Source: Streptomyces sp. NBC_00659 (lineage in GTDB: Bacteria; Actinomycetota; Actinomycetes; Streptomycetales; Streptomycetaceae). Taken from it: DNA of 64,000 nucleotides. Positions within the stretch are counted from its first letter, which is position 1; the number at the start of each line of letters is the position of its first letter. The stretch is taken from NCBI RefSeq assembly GCF_036226925.1, contig NZ_CP109031.1, positions 4,774,001-4,838,000 of the forward strand, written 5' to 3'. Below are positions 26,657 through 36,235 of the stretch, piece by piece. The notes beneath the pieces were generated by a model. It was not told the origin of the DNA. It saw nothing but the letters and a program-made list of their open reading frames with translations, and made no database searches. Both the position numbers and the translations under genes were made by a program.

Positions 26657-26682
26657 GTTGCTGTACTTCGCTGCTGTACGGC
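26657..26682 (+). repeat. 26-bp direct repeat, right copy
   Basis: Matches 22762-22787 at 25 of 26 positions. It lies just after the end of integrase homology and 48 bp before the 3' end of tRNA-Arg. Confidence 0.7.
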
Positions 26683-26692
26683 GCGGAAACGC

Positions 26693-26722
26693 AAGAGGCC
26701 CCGGATCTCTCCGGGGCCTCTT
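26693..26722 (-). terminator. Terminator hairpin after tRNA-Arg
   Basis: AAGAGGCCCCGG (26693-26704) pairs perfectly with CCGGGGCCTCTT (26711-26722), loop ATCTCT, 8 bp beyond the tRNA 3' end. It would also block read-through from the integrase side. Confidence 0.85.
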
Positions 26723-26729
26723 ACCTGTG

Positions 26730-26802
26730 TGCACTCGGCAGGATTCGAACCTGCAACCTTCTGATCCGTAGTCAGATGCTCTATCCGTTAAGCTACGAGT
26801 GC
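26730..26802 (-). tRNA. tRNA-Arg (anticodon ACG)
   Basis: 73-nt cloverleaf without encoded CCA. The acceptor stem is GCACTCG/CGAGTGC, the anticodon arm is TCTGA-CTACGGA-TCAGA with ACG at positions 34-36, and the T arm contains GGTTCGAATCC. The discriminator base is A. Such tRNA genes are common integration sites for actinomycete elements, consistent with the adjacent integrase remnant. Confidence 0.97.
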
Positions 26803-27000
26803 TTGTTCTGTTTTTGTTCTTGTCTTCGCTCCCCGGGCTTTTGCCCCGCTCGCGGCGACAGGAAGAACATTACATGACTGCCGCCGCCATGTGAAATCCG
26901 TTTGCCTCACCCCTTGTGAGCTGGGCAAACGTGCTTCTGGGCGCTTGTGGGCGTCCCGGACGCCGGCGCGTTCGGCGGCCCTCGTGGACCCCTGGAACGC

Positions 27001-27031
27001 CGAAACCCCGGTCCAGTGGACCGGGGTTTCG
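27001..27031 (-). terminator. Terminator hairpin after tRNA-Ser(GCT)
   Basis: CGAAACCCCGGTCC (27001-27014) pairs perfectly with GGACCGGGGTTTCG (27018-27031) around the loop AGT, 11 bp beyond the tRNA 3' end. Confidence 0.88.
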
Positions 27032-27041
27032 GATCTTCGCG

Positions 27042-27132
27042 CGGAGGCGGAGGGATTTGAACCCTCGATGGGATGTAAGTCCCAAACCGCATTAGCAGTG
27101 CGGCGCCATAGACCGGACTAGGCGACGCCTCC
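27042..27132 (-). tRNA. tRNA-Ser (anticodon GCT)
   Basis: 91-nt class II tRNA. The acceptor stem is GGAGGCG/CGCCTCC, the anticodon arm is CCGCA-CTGCTAA-TGCGG, a long variable arm is present, and the T arm contains GGTTCAAATCC. Discriminator G, as expected for serine. Confidence 0.96.
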
Positions 27133-27289
27133 CGCACAACCCCTCACGCGAGCGCGAGTGGTGCGTGCAGATGATGACACAGTCGAGGACCGCGTCACCA
27201 ATCGCCCCCCACGGTACTAGGGAGATACGCCGCACTGCAAAGCCCCCACGAGCACGCAACCGGGTGGGTCTCCTCGCGTTAGGCAGGAC

Positions 27290-27880
27290 ATGTTGCGCCG
27301 ACTGCTCCTCACCGCCGCCGTGTCAGCCGCCACCGCCCTCTCCTGGGCGCCCGGCGCCACCGCCGGCACCCCCTCCGACGCCCCTGGGGTGTCCCCCCTA
27401 CCCGTCGCGTCCTCCGCCGGGCCCGCCACCGTGTTCACCGGCGGACCGTCGTCGCTGTTCCCCGGCGGGGTCCCGGCTCCGGCCCGGGACGTCGCCGCGT
27501 ACGGCCTCGCCCTGCCGGCCCTCATGCCCCCGCCGGCCCGTCCGGACGACTCCGCCGACCGGCTGACCGTGACCGTCGGCGGCGTGGGCGGCGGCGCCGA
27601 CGGGACGTTCGAGCTGGAGTGCCACCCCGCCGGCGGCACCCATCCGCACGCGGCGGAGGCCTGCGACCGGCTGGACCGGATGACCACCTGGGGCAAGGAC
27701 ACCTTCGCCCCGGTGCCGCCGGACGCCCTGTGCACGATGGTCTACGGGGGTCCGGCCACCGCTCATGTCACGGGAACCTGGGCGGGGCGCCCCGTCGACG
27801 CGCGCTACGACCGCTCGAACGGGTGCGAGATCTCGCGCTGGAACGCCCTCGCGCCCGTCCTGCCCGGCGCCCGCGCATAG
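27290..27880 (+). CDS. Subtilisin-inhibitor-like secreted protease inhibitor (SSI family)
   Basis: 196 residues. Signal peptide at about 1-25 (ends GATAG), then a Pro/Gly-rich spacer (about 26-85) longer than in typical SSI proteins. The SSI domain (about 88-190) starts LTVTVGGVGGGADGTFEL. The four conserved cysteines are present (ELECHPAGG, EACDRL, LCTMVYGG and NGCEISRW), enough for two disulfides. The reactive-site bond is predicted at Met-Val in LCTMVYGG, as in classic SSI, implying inhibition of subtilisin-like proteases. Secreted and usually growth-phase regulated in Streptomyces. Confidence 0.93.
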   Translation: MLRRLLLTAAVSAATALSWAPGATAGTPSDAPGVSPLPVASSAGPATVFTGGPSSLFPGGVPAPARDVAAYGLALPALMPPPARPDDSADRLTVTVGGVGGGADGTFELECHPAGGTHPHAAEACDRLDRMTTWGKDTFAPVPPDALCTMVYGGPATAHVTGTWAGRPVDARYDRSNGCEISRWNALAPVLPGARA

Positions 27881-27917
27881 CGCGGAGGAGACGAGGACAC
27901 GGCGAAGTCACAGTGAT

Positions 27918-27946
27918 CTCACGGTGCTCTCACGGTTCCGTACGGT
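27918..27946 (+). promoter_or_regulatory. Helically phased direct repeats upstream of the PAS-kinase gene
   Basis: CTCACGGT at 27918-27925 and 27929-27936, plus GTACGGT at 27940-27946, are spaced 10 to 11 bp apart on one face of the DNA, as in tandem response-regulator sites. A TAGACT -10-like hexamer lies at 28039-28044, in the 245-bp gap before the gene starting at 28126. Confidence 0.4.
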
Positions 27947-28125
27947 GAAATGCGTGGTCACAGGTTCTACGCCGGTTCTGCGTCTCATATGTGTGCGACC
28001 TCCCTCTCATCCGGCATCGCGAGCGCAACCTCTGCCCGTAGACTCCCTCGCGTGACACGCTGCGGGCCGGTTGGCAAGATGGCATCCGCGGTCGGCAAGG
28101 TGCGGTAACAGGGAGGAAGCGTCTC

Positions 28126-31100
28126 GTGAGCAGCAGGCCATCCCGAGGCGCTGCTCGCCTCGCAGCCATACTGGACGCGCTGCCCGATGCGCTGGTCCTG
28201 GTCAACGCCAACGGGACCGTCGTCAACGCCAATACGATCGCCCTGGAGGCCTTCGAGACCCCGGGCACCGCTCTGGTGGGCCGCGGGCTGCTCGATCTGC
28301 TTCCCGAGTTCGACTCCCGGCTGATCCCCGGCTCCATGCGGCGCCCCGACTCGACCGACGAGCGCGGGCGCACCAAGCCGACCCGGATGATCGCGCGGCG
28401 GACCGACGGCTCGGAGTTCCCGGTCGAGGTCACCAGCGCGAATCTGGAGAGCGGCCAGCAGGCCTACGACAACTACGGCCCCACCCCCGACGAGCTGCTG
28501 ATGCTCGTCGTACGCGATCTTTCGGGCACCGTCGACACCGAGGCCGAGCTCGCGCGTTCGCAGCGCCAGACCGAGATGATCCTGCGCGCGGCGGCCGAGG
28601 GTGTCGTCGGGACGGACACCGAGGGGCGGGTCGTTCTCGTCAACCCCGCCGCCGCCCAGATCCTCGGATACCGGGCCAGCGACCTCGGCGGCAAGGACCT
28701 GCACGAACTGATCCTGCACTCGCGGGCGGACGGCGAGGCCTTCCCCTTCGAGGAGTCACCGCTCGCCGACACGCTGCGCTCCGGGCGCAAGCACCGGGTG
28801 CGCGGGCAGGTGCTGTGGTCGAAGTCCGGGGACAAGGTCCCGGTCGACCTGACGACCTCTCCGGTGCGCGACGGGGACCAGCTCGTCGGTGCCGTCATGA
28901 CCTTCACCGACCGGCGCCCGTACGACACCCTGGTCGAGGAGAAGGAAACCGCCGCCACCCGGCACGCCGAGGAGCTGGAACAGCTCGGCGAGGAGCACAC
29001 CGCCGAGCTGGCGAAGCTGCGTGAGCGGCACACCGCCGAACTCACCGAGCTGACCGAGGGCCACGAGGAGGAACTCGCCGCCGGCGAAGAACGGTACGCG
29101 TCGCTCGGCGAGCGGGAGAAGGACCGCTACGAGGCGCTGGCCGCCCGGCACGAGCAGCTGCTCGCCGTCCTCGGCCACTCCCTGCGCGGCCCCCTCGACC
29201 AACTGCGCGGCGAACTCGCCAAGCTCGCCGCCGACGACGCGGGGCAGCTGTGGCCGGAGGCCAACCAGGTGCTCCACCACCTCGCGGCCGGCTACTCGCG
29301 GATCACGACGCTCGTCGACAACGTCCTCGGCTACCAGCGGCTGGACGCGGGCATCGAGACGATCTTCCGTACGAACGTGATGCTGGACGCCGTGGTCGCG
29401 GCCGGTATCGAGGGTGCCGTCGATCTGATCGGGCCCGGACGCGTGCAGTTCGCCGTGCACGCGCCGCCCATCGAGGCCGAGGTCGACCCGCAGCGTCTCG
29501 CGCGCGCCCTCGCCCACCTCGTCGCGGACGTCGCGGGCGTCGACGCGACCGGCAACGCGCCGGTGTCGGCGGGCGGTTACATGGACAACACGGTCGTCGT
29601 GGCGGCGGCGCAGCGCGGCGAGGTCGTCCGTATCGAGGTACGCGGGCCGTACGCCGGGGGAGACCCGGTGCACGAGCCGATCGTGCGCGGGATCGTGCGC
29701 GCGCACGGCGGTGTGCTCCAGACGCACGAGGTGCCCGGCATGAGCGGCAGCGCCTACGTCCTGGAGGTGCCCATCGGCGGCGGGGCGGGCGCGGTTCCGC
29801 CCGGCACCGGTGTGGCGGTCGGCGCCGAGCTCGCCCTTCCCGAGCAGGCCCCGCAGCAGAGCGGTGGCCGGCGGCGGGCCCGGCGGTCCTCCACGGACGC
29901 CTTCCTGGAGAGCGAGGAGTCGGGGGAAACCGGACCGCAGGCCGTCGAGGCGACCGGCGCGACCGCTCCCACCGGGCGCCGTCGCCGCCGTGCGGCGGAG
30001 GAGCAGGCGGCGGGCGAGCCGGCGGTTCTCGGGCAGGAGCAGCCGGGCGACGGCACCGAGGACACCTCCGGCGGCACCGGACGACGCCGCGGCCGGCCCA
30101 GCTCCGTCGAGGGCACGGGCGACGCCCCGGCCGAGGGCGCGCCCGCCGGGGTGTCCGAGGGCGCGGTCGTGATGGCGGGCGAGCACGGCTCGGGCACCGC
30201 GGCCGTGGGATCCGGGCTGGGCGGGACGGTGCCTCCGCAGGGGGTGCCGGTACCGGTGCCCTCCGGACGGCGCGCACGCCGGGACGGTGAGCAGAACGCG
30301 CTGCCGGCGGCGCCCGTCGCGACGGCTCCGGACGGCGGTCCCGACGACGGCGCCGACGACGACGGCACCGTCGACGAGGCGGGCCGGCCGACCGGGCGGC
30401 GCCGCCGTGCGCTGGCCGCGGCGGCCGAGCGTGCCGCCGCGCAGGAGACGGGCGCCCGTGCGGTGTTCGCGCTGCCGCCGGCCGAGGCGGACCGTTCGCC
30501 GGAGTACGTACGGGCCGAGGCCCAGGCGCAGGCCGCGCAGGTTCAGGCCGCCGAGGCCCAGGCCGCCCAGGTCCAGGCGGCGCGGGCGCAGGTGGCCCAG
30601 ACCGCACAGGATCAGGTGCAGGCCCAGGTCGCGCTGGCCCAGCAGTCCGACGGCCGCCACGACGCGATGCGGCACGACCCCGACGACGATCACACCCCGC
30701 CGCAGCCGCACCCGGTCTCCGCCCCGACGGGCCGCCGCCGTGCCCGTCAGATCGCGGAACCGGCTCCCGAAGCGATGCCCGGGGCACCCGCGCAGGCGGT
30801 CCCGGCGCAGGGGCTTCCCGGACAGCCGGTGCCCGCGCTCGGGCAGTCGGTCCCGGCACAGGGACTTCCCGCTCAGGGCGTCCCGGTCCCCGCCACCGCC
30901 GGACGGCCGGTTCCCCCCGGCCTGCCCGCCGTCGCCGCGCAGCCGGGTTCCGCCCCGGCGGCCGCGATGCCGGGTGCCGCGCCCGCTCCGGTGGCCCAGC
31001 CCTGGCCCGACGCGAACAACACCACCGGTGCCGGTGCGCAGCCCGCGCTCCCGGCGGCGGCCCCGGCGGCTCCCGCCCCGCTCCCCCCGGAGCGCCCGGC

Positions 31101-32253
31101 CGCGCGGGTCGCCCAGCCGCTGCCCGCCGAGGCGACGCCCGCGTCCGCCCCGGCCGACCCCAACTCGGCGCAGAGCCGTGCCATAAGCGTGCGCACGCTC
31201 GGCCAGGGCGTTCCGTTCGCCCGTCAGGTCGCGGCGGCCCAGCCGGGCGGCGGCGTCCAGGCCCCGACTCCCCCGCACGGGACGAACAGCGGGGGCCGCC
31301 GCCGCAAGCTCGGTACGCCGCCCGAGCCCGCCGCCGAACGCCCGGAGACGGCCGCGCGCGCTCTTCCGCAGGCCGGACCCCGGCGGCCCGGCACCACCGA
31401 GGGCGCCGGGCGGTCCTACGCCATAGGAGCGCCGGACGAGAACGCCGCCGAGGGCCCCGAGCCTCTCGACGGTCCCGGCGGTGCCGTCGAGGTCGCCGAC
31501 CAGCCGCAGCCGCGCCCCGTGGACGACGAACTGCCCCCGGAGCCGCTGGACAACCCGCGGCGGCTGCTCGTGTGGCCGGCGCCCGACGCCGGCACCCAGC
31601 AGGCACTGACCGACCGCGGCTACCGGCCGGTCATCGTGAACTCGCGCGAGGAGGTCGACGCGCAGATCGCCGCGTTCCCCGCCGCGCTGTTCGTCGACCC
31701 GCTGACCGGACCGATCACCCGCACGGCGCTCCAGTCACTGCGCCAGGCCGCCGTCGCGGCCGAGGTCCCCGTCCTGGTGACGGCCGGACTCGGACAGGCG
31801 ACGCGCGAGGCGGCGTACGGCGCCGACCCCGCCGTACTCCTGAAGGCGCTGGCACCGCGCGATTCCGAGCAGCACCCGCCGCGGGTCCTGCTCATCGAGG
31901 AGCACGCGGAGATCGCGCTCGCGCTGACGGCGACGCTGGAGCGGCGCGGGATGCAGGTCGCGCGCGCCTCGACGGACGAGGACGCCGTCACCCTGGCCGC
32001 GCAGATGCGGCCGAACCTCGTGGTGATGGACCTGATGCAGGTACGGCGCCGACGGGCCGGAATCGTCGACTGGCTGCGTGCGAACGGGCAGTTGAACCGC
32101 ACGCCGCTCGTCGTCTACACCGCCGCCGTCGACGCGTCCGAACTGCCGCGGCTGGCCGCGGGGGAGTCGGTGCTGTTCCTCGCCGAGCGCTCGACGAGCG
32201 ACGAGGTCCAGGACCGGATCGTCGACCTCCTGGCCCGCATCGGTACCAACTAG
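28126..32253 (+). CDS. Large PAS / histidine-kinase-like / receiver-like regulatory protein
   Basis: 1375 residues, no membrane helix. Two PAS domains (about 10-120 and 145-262), then a Glu-rich coiled coil (about 268-345). A dimerisation-like helix carries HSLRGPLDQLRGEL with a candidate phospho-His, followed by a weakly conserved ATPase-like region (about 430-550). A disordered Ala/Pro/Gln-rich stretch of over 500 residues (about 560-1130) leads to two tandem receiver-like domains (about 1143-1235 and 1245-1370). The last receiver keeps VVMDL but lacks an obvious switch Lys. N and G boxes of the ATPase are not recognisable, so kinase activity is doubtful. GTG 28126 has AGGGAGGAAG upstream. 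Confidence 0.85.
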   Translation: MSSRPSRGAARLAAILDALPDALVLVNANGTVVNANTIALEAFETPGTALVGRGLLDLLPEFDSRLIPGSMRRPDSTDERGRTKPTRMIARRTDGSEFPVEVTSANLESGQQAYDNYGPTPDELLMLVVRDLSGTVDTEAELARSQRQTEMILRAAAEGVVGTDTEGRVVLVNPAAAQILGYRASDLGGKDLHELILHSRADGEAFPFEESPLADTLRSGRKHRVRGQVLWSKSGDKVPVDLTTSPVRDGDQLVGAVMTFTDRRPYDTLVEEKETAATRHAEELEQLGEEHTAELAKLRERHTAELTELTEGHEEELAAGEERYASLGEREKDRYEALAARHEQLLAVLGHSLRGPLDQLRGELAKLAADDAGQLWPEANQVLHHLAAGYSRITTLVDNVLGYQRLDAGIETIFRTNVMLDAVVAAGIEGAVDLIGPGRVQFAVHAPPIEAEVDPQRLARALAHLVADVAGVDATGNAPVSAGGYMDNTVVVAAAQRGEVVRIEVRGPYAGGDPVHEPIVRGIVRAHGGVLQTHEVPGMSGSAYVLEVPIGGGAGAVPPGTGVAVGAELALPEQAPQQSGGRRRARRSSTDAFLESEESGETGPQAVEATGATAPTGRRRRRAAEEQAAGEPAVLGQEQPGDGTEDTSGGTGRRRGRPSSVEGTGDAPAEGAPAGVSEGAVVMAGEHGSGTAAVGSGLGGTVPPQGVPVPVPSGRRARRDGEQNALPAAPVATAPDGGPDDGADDDGTVDEAGRPTGRRRRALAAAAERAAAQETGARAVFALPPAEADRSPEYVRAEAQAQAAQVQAAEAQAAQVQAARAQVAQTAQDQVQAQVALAQQSDGRHDAMRHDPDDDHTPPQPHPVSAPTGRRRARQIAEPAPEAMPGAPAQAVPAQGLPGQPVPALGQSVPAQGLPAQGVPVPATAGRPVPPGLPAVAAQPGSAPAAAMPGAAPAPVAQPWPDANNTTGAGAQPALPAAAPAAPAPLPPERPAARVAQPLPAEATPASAPADPNSAQSRAISVRTLGQGVPFARQVAAAQPGGGVQAPTPPHGTNSGGRRRKLGTPPEPAAERPETAARALPQAGPRRPGTTEGAGRSYAIGAPDENAAEGPEPLDGPGGAVEVADQPQPRPVDDELPPEPLDNPRRLLVWPAPDAGTQQALTDRGYRPVIVNSREEVDAQIAAFPAALFVDPLTGPITRTALQSLRQAAVAAEVPVLVTAGLGQATREAAYGADPAVLLKALAPRDSEQHPPRVLLIEEHAEIALALTATLERRGMQVARASTDEDAVTLAAQMRPNLVVMDLMQVRRRRAGIVDWLRANGQLNRTPLVVYTAAVDASELPRLAAGESVLFLAERSTSDEVQDRIVDLLARIGTN

Positions 32254-32291
32254 TGCCGCGACAGGCAACGTTTGCCCCGTCGCGGCACTAG
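32250..32291 (+). terminator. Hairpin overlapping the stop of the PAS-kinase gene
   Basis: CTAGTGCCGCGAC (32250-32262) pairs perfectly with GTCGCGGCACTAG (32279-32291). A second pair, GGCAA/TTGCC, extends the stem around the loop CGT. The stop codon TAG lies in the left arm. Confidence 0.8.
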
Positions 32292-32341
32292 ACCCGTACG
32301 ACCGCGCCGTGGGGCCCCGCGCCGTACGACCGTGAGACACG

Positions 32342-32385
32342 CACAGGCCGGGCGGGGAGCCTCAGGGCTCTCCGCCCGGCCTGTG
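32342..32385. terminator. Bidirectional terminator between convergent genes
   Basis: CACAGGCCGGGCGG (32342-32355) pairs with CCGCCCGGCCTGTG (32372-32385), with inner GAGCC/GGCTC pairing. It lies between the stops at 32253 (plus) and 32408 (minus). Confidence 0.8.
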
Positions 32386-32407
32386 TGTTCAGGTCAGGTC
32401 GTCCGGG

Positions 32408-34063
<1,656 letters not shown>

Positions 34064-34163
34064 GGCGTCCTCCCGGGGGCGACATTGCCTACGCGGTAGT
34101 AATGGGTTGCGCTGATTCTGCGCACATACCGCGTGGTATGTCACTAGGCCCAGGAATGATCGA

Positions 34164-34757
34164 TCAGCGCAGGGCCGGCTCGGACACCGGACGGGGGCCT
34201 TCCTGGCGAACGGGGATCAGCTCAGGGTCCTCGCGCAGTTTGCCCAGCGCACGGGAGACCGCCGACTTGACCGTGCCGACGGAGACCCCGAGGACCTCCG
34301 CGGTCTGGGCCTCGCTCAGGTCCTCGTAGTAGCGCAGCACCACCATCGCCCGCTGCCGCGCCGGCAGCTTGGTGATCGCCCGCCACATCGCGTCGTGCAG
34401 CGCCTGCTGCTCGGCGGGGTCGGGGGCGGGGAGCCCCTCCGGCTCCGGCAGCTCCTCGCAGACGAACTCGTCGACCTTGCGCTTGCGCCACTGCGACGTC
34501 CGCGTGTTCAGCAGGGCGCGCCGCACATATCCGTCCAGGGCCCGGTGGTCCTCGATCCGGTCCCAGGCGACGTACGTCTTCGTCAGGGCCGTCTGCAGCA
34601 GGTCCTCCGCGTCGCTCGGGTTCGCGGTGAGCGACCGGGCGGTACGCAGCAGCACCGGCTGCCGCGCCTTCACGTACGACGAGAACGACGGGTACGAAAG
34701 GGTCCGTGCCGCCCTGGTGGCGGCGTTCGAGGCGCTCGTGCAGACGAGTGTGGTCAT
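34164..34757 (-). CDS. SigE-family (ECF) RNA polymerase sigma factor
   Basis: 197 residues. Region 2 (about 25-95) has LLRTARSLTANPSDAEDLLQTALTK and WDRIEDHRALDGYVRRALLN. Region 4 (about 125-178) has LPARQRAMVVLRYYEDLSEA and helix-turn-helix EVLGVSVGTVKSAVSRAL. This belongs to the actinobacterial SigE/SigM-like ECF group. The first about 20 residues are Ala/Thr-rich. ATG 34757 has GGAGGC upstream. No adjacent anti-sigma gene is seen. Confidence 0.94.
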   Translation of the reverse strand: MTTLVCTSASNAATRAARTLSYPSFSSYVKARQPVLLRTARSLTANPSDAEDLLQTALTKTYVAWDRIEDHRALDGYVRRALLNTRTSQWRKRKVDEFVCEELPEPEGLPAPDPAEQQALHDAMWRAITKLPARQRAMVVLRYYEDLSEAQTAEVLGVSVGTVKSAVSRALGKLREDPELIPVRQEGPRPVSEPALR

Positions 34758-34915
34758 GCCTCCACGCTAGGTTCGCCCCCTCGTCCGGCGGATCGGCCGC
34801 AGGTCCCGAAGCCATGTCCGCCTCAGGTTGTAGAACCGGGGCCGGCCTCACCTCCTGAAGGTGGACAAGCGGGTCACCCCCTCTGAGGGTTCACCCCTGA
34901 GAGACGGCCGCCGGT

Positions 34916-35045
34916 CGCGCTTCCCGTCCGGTGGTGGGTCGGGGCCGTGCCGGTGCATCAGCCCGTCGCCGTCGGGTGAGGCGTGAGCGTCGGTGGCGAC
35001 GGGCATCGGTACCGGCACGGCCCCTCCCGCGCGTCACCGGGTGCG
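34916..35045. repeat. Dispersed palindromic repeat, copy B (inverted relative to copy A)
   Basis: Reverse-complement match of 8823-8953 over about 130 bp with a small indel near the loop-proximal GGTACC. The strongest match runs from CGCGCTTCCCGTCCGGTGGT (34916) through GGCACGGCCCC (35024). The 311-bp gap between the sigma-factor start and the thiolase-like stop contains this element and no gene. Confidence 0.85.
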
Positions 35046-35068
35046 GGTGATTCGTGGTGGCGGCGGTC

Positions 35069-36235
35069 TCAGCCGTCGGCCCCGAGGATCAGGCCCGATG
35101 TCGGAACCCCGGTCCCCGCGGTCACCAGAACACGGCCGGCGCCCGGTATCTGGTTCACGGACGTGCCCCGCAGCTGCCGTACGCCCTCCGCTATCCCGTT
35201 CATCCCGTGCAGATACGCCTCCCCGAGCTGTCCCCCGTGCGTGTTCAGGGGCAGCCTCTCCTCGGCGACGAAGTCCGCGGCCTCGCCCGGCTTGCAGAAG
35301 CCGAACTCCTCCAGCTGCATCAGCACGAACGGCGTGAAGTGGTCGTACAGGATTCCCACGTCGATGTCCGCCGGGCCCATCCCCGCCGTCCGCCACAGCT
35401 GACGGGCCACCACGCCCATCTCCGGAAGCCCGGTCAGGTCGTCCCGGTAGAAGCTGGTCATCTGTTCCTGCGCCCGGCCCGCGCCCTGGGCGGCGGCCGT
35501 GATCACCGCCGGGGACCGCGGCAGATCGCGGGCCCGCTCCACGGAGGTGACCACCAGCGCCTGGCCTCCGTCGGTCTCCTGGCAGCAGTCCAGCAGCCGC
35601 AGCGGCTCCACGATCCAGCGCGAGGCCGCGTGCTCGGCGAGTGTGATCGGTCTGCCGTGGAAGTACGCGGCCGGGTTCGTCGCCGCGTACTTCCGGTCCA
35701 CCACCGCGACATGGCCGAACGCCTCGGGGGTCAGCCCGTAGGTGTGCAGATACCGCTGGGCCGCCATCGCCACCCAGGAGGCCGGGGTGAGCAGCCCGAA
35801 CGGCAGGGCCCAGCCCAGCGCCGCGCCCTCCGCCGACGGCTCCCGCCGCTGCACGCCCGAACCGAACCTGCGGCCCGACCGCTCGTTGAACGCCCGGTAG
35901 CAGACCACGACCTCGGCCACGCCGGTGGCGACCGCGAGCGCCGCCTGCTGGACGGTCGCGCACGCCGCCCCGCCGCCGTAGTGGACGCGCGAGAAGAAGG
36001 ACAGCTCCCCGATCCCGGCCGCCTGCGCGACGGTGATCTCCGGGCTGGTGTCCATCGTGAACGTCACCATCCCGTCCACGTCCCCCGGCGTCAGCCCCGC
36101 GTCGTCGAGCGCGGCGCGCACCGCGTCCACCGCCAGCCGCAGCTCGCTGCGCCCCGAGTCCTTGGAGAACTCGGTGGCCCCGATGCCGACGATCGCCGCC
36201 CGCCCGCCGAGGCCGTCCCGCTTGCGCACACTCAT
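35069..36235 (-). CDS. ltp2: Thiolase-like lipid-transfer protein, Ltp2-type side-chain aldolase
   Basis: 388 residues of the SCP-x/thiolase fold (RAAIVGIGATEFSKDSGRSE at about 12-31, HYGGGAACATVQQAALAV near 85, GDTTGLPEMG-like region and C-terminal NTHGGQLGEAYLHGMNGIAE). In the mycobacterial igr operon, Ltp2 with the DUF35 part of ChsH2 cleaves the last three-carbon unit of the sterol side chain by retro-aldol reaction. The same partner genes lie in the same operon here. Last gene of five; ATG 36235 overlaps the MaoC stop by 4 bp. Confidence 0.88.
   Translation of the reverse strand: MSVRKRDGLGGRAAIVGIGATEFSKDSGRSELRLAVDAVRAALDDAGLTPGDVDGMVTFTMDTSPEITVAQAAGIGELSFFSRVHYGGGAACATVQQAALAVATGVAEVVVCYRAFNERSGRRFGSGVQRREPSAEGAALGWALPFGLLTPASWVAMAAQRYLHTYGLTPEAFGHVAVVDRKYAATNPAAYFHGRPITLAEHAASRWIVEPLRLLDCCQETDGGQALVVTSVERARDLPRSPAVITAAAQGAGRAQEQMTSFYRDDLTGLPEMGVVARQLWRTAGMGPADIDVGILYDHFTPFVLMQLEEFGFCKPGEAADFVAEERLPLNTHGGQLGEAYLHGMNGIAEGVRQLRGTSVNQIPGAGRVLVTAGTGVPTSGLILGADG

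Larger units (their letters stand above)
25200..26690. mobile_element. Remnant of an actinomycete integrative element (pSAM2 type)
   Basis: A rep C-terminal fragment is followed directly by a frameshifted int gene that abuts tRNA-Arg(ACG). This is the rep-xis-int-attB order of actinomycete integrative and conjugative elements, with xis and the transfer genes missing. The left limit is unclear; the 26-bp direct repeats at 22762 and 26657 may mark the old borders. Confidence 0.65.
25580..26877 (+). pseudogene. Tyrosine integrase, frameshifted and internally deleted
   Basis: Starts MSGKRGNGEGSIHPYKNGYA (25580) but changes frame near 25655. After KKGPVAGR it lacks the core-binding domain and resumes in another frame as CQCCVQGKDAKRE (25772). 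It shifts again near 25910 into the catalytic domain (TEEEITKNVASLVKVPKP onward). The catalytic Arg (LGLRRGEVLG), second Arg (NTRHTC), LRHSQ and the Tyr (TMEVYAEAS) remain, but the first His of the usual HxxR box reads Arg (LRNTRHT). Homology ends near 26640. The open frame then runs through tRNA-Arg to 26877, so its native stop is missing. It cannot make a working recombinase. Confidence 0.85.

Noticed and set aside
26730..26802. tRNA 3' end duplicated as an attL site at the left border of the element
   Set aside because: I looked for GGATTCGAACC or its complement in 22.6-23.6 kb and found none, so no tRNA-derived att duplication is claimed.
28756..31278. 840-codon minus-strand open frame opposite the PAS-kinase gene
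   Set aside because: Repetitive Arg/Gly/Leu antisense translation; the sense frame has PAS domains and a ribosome site.
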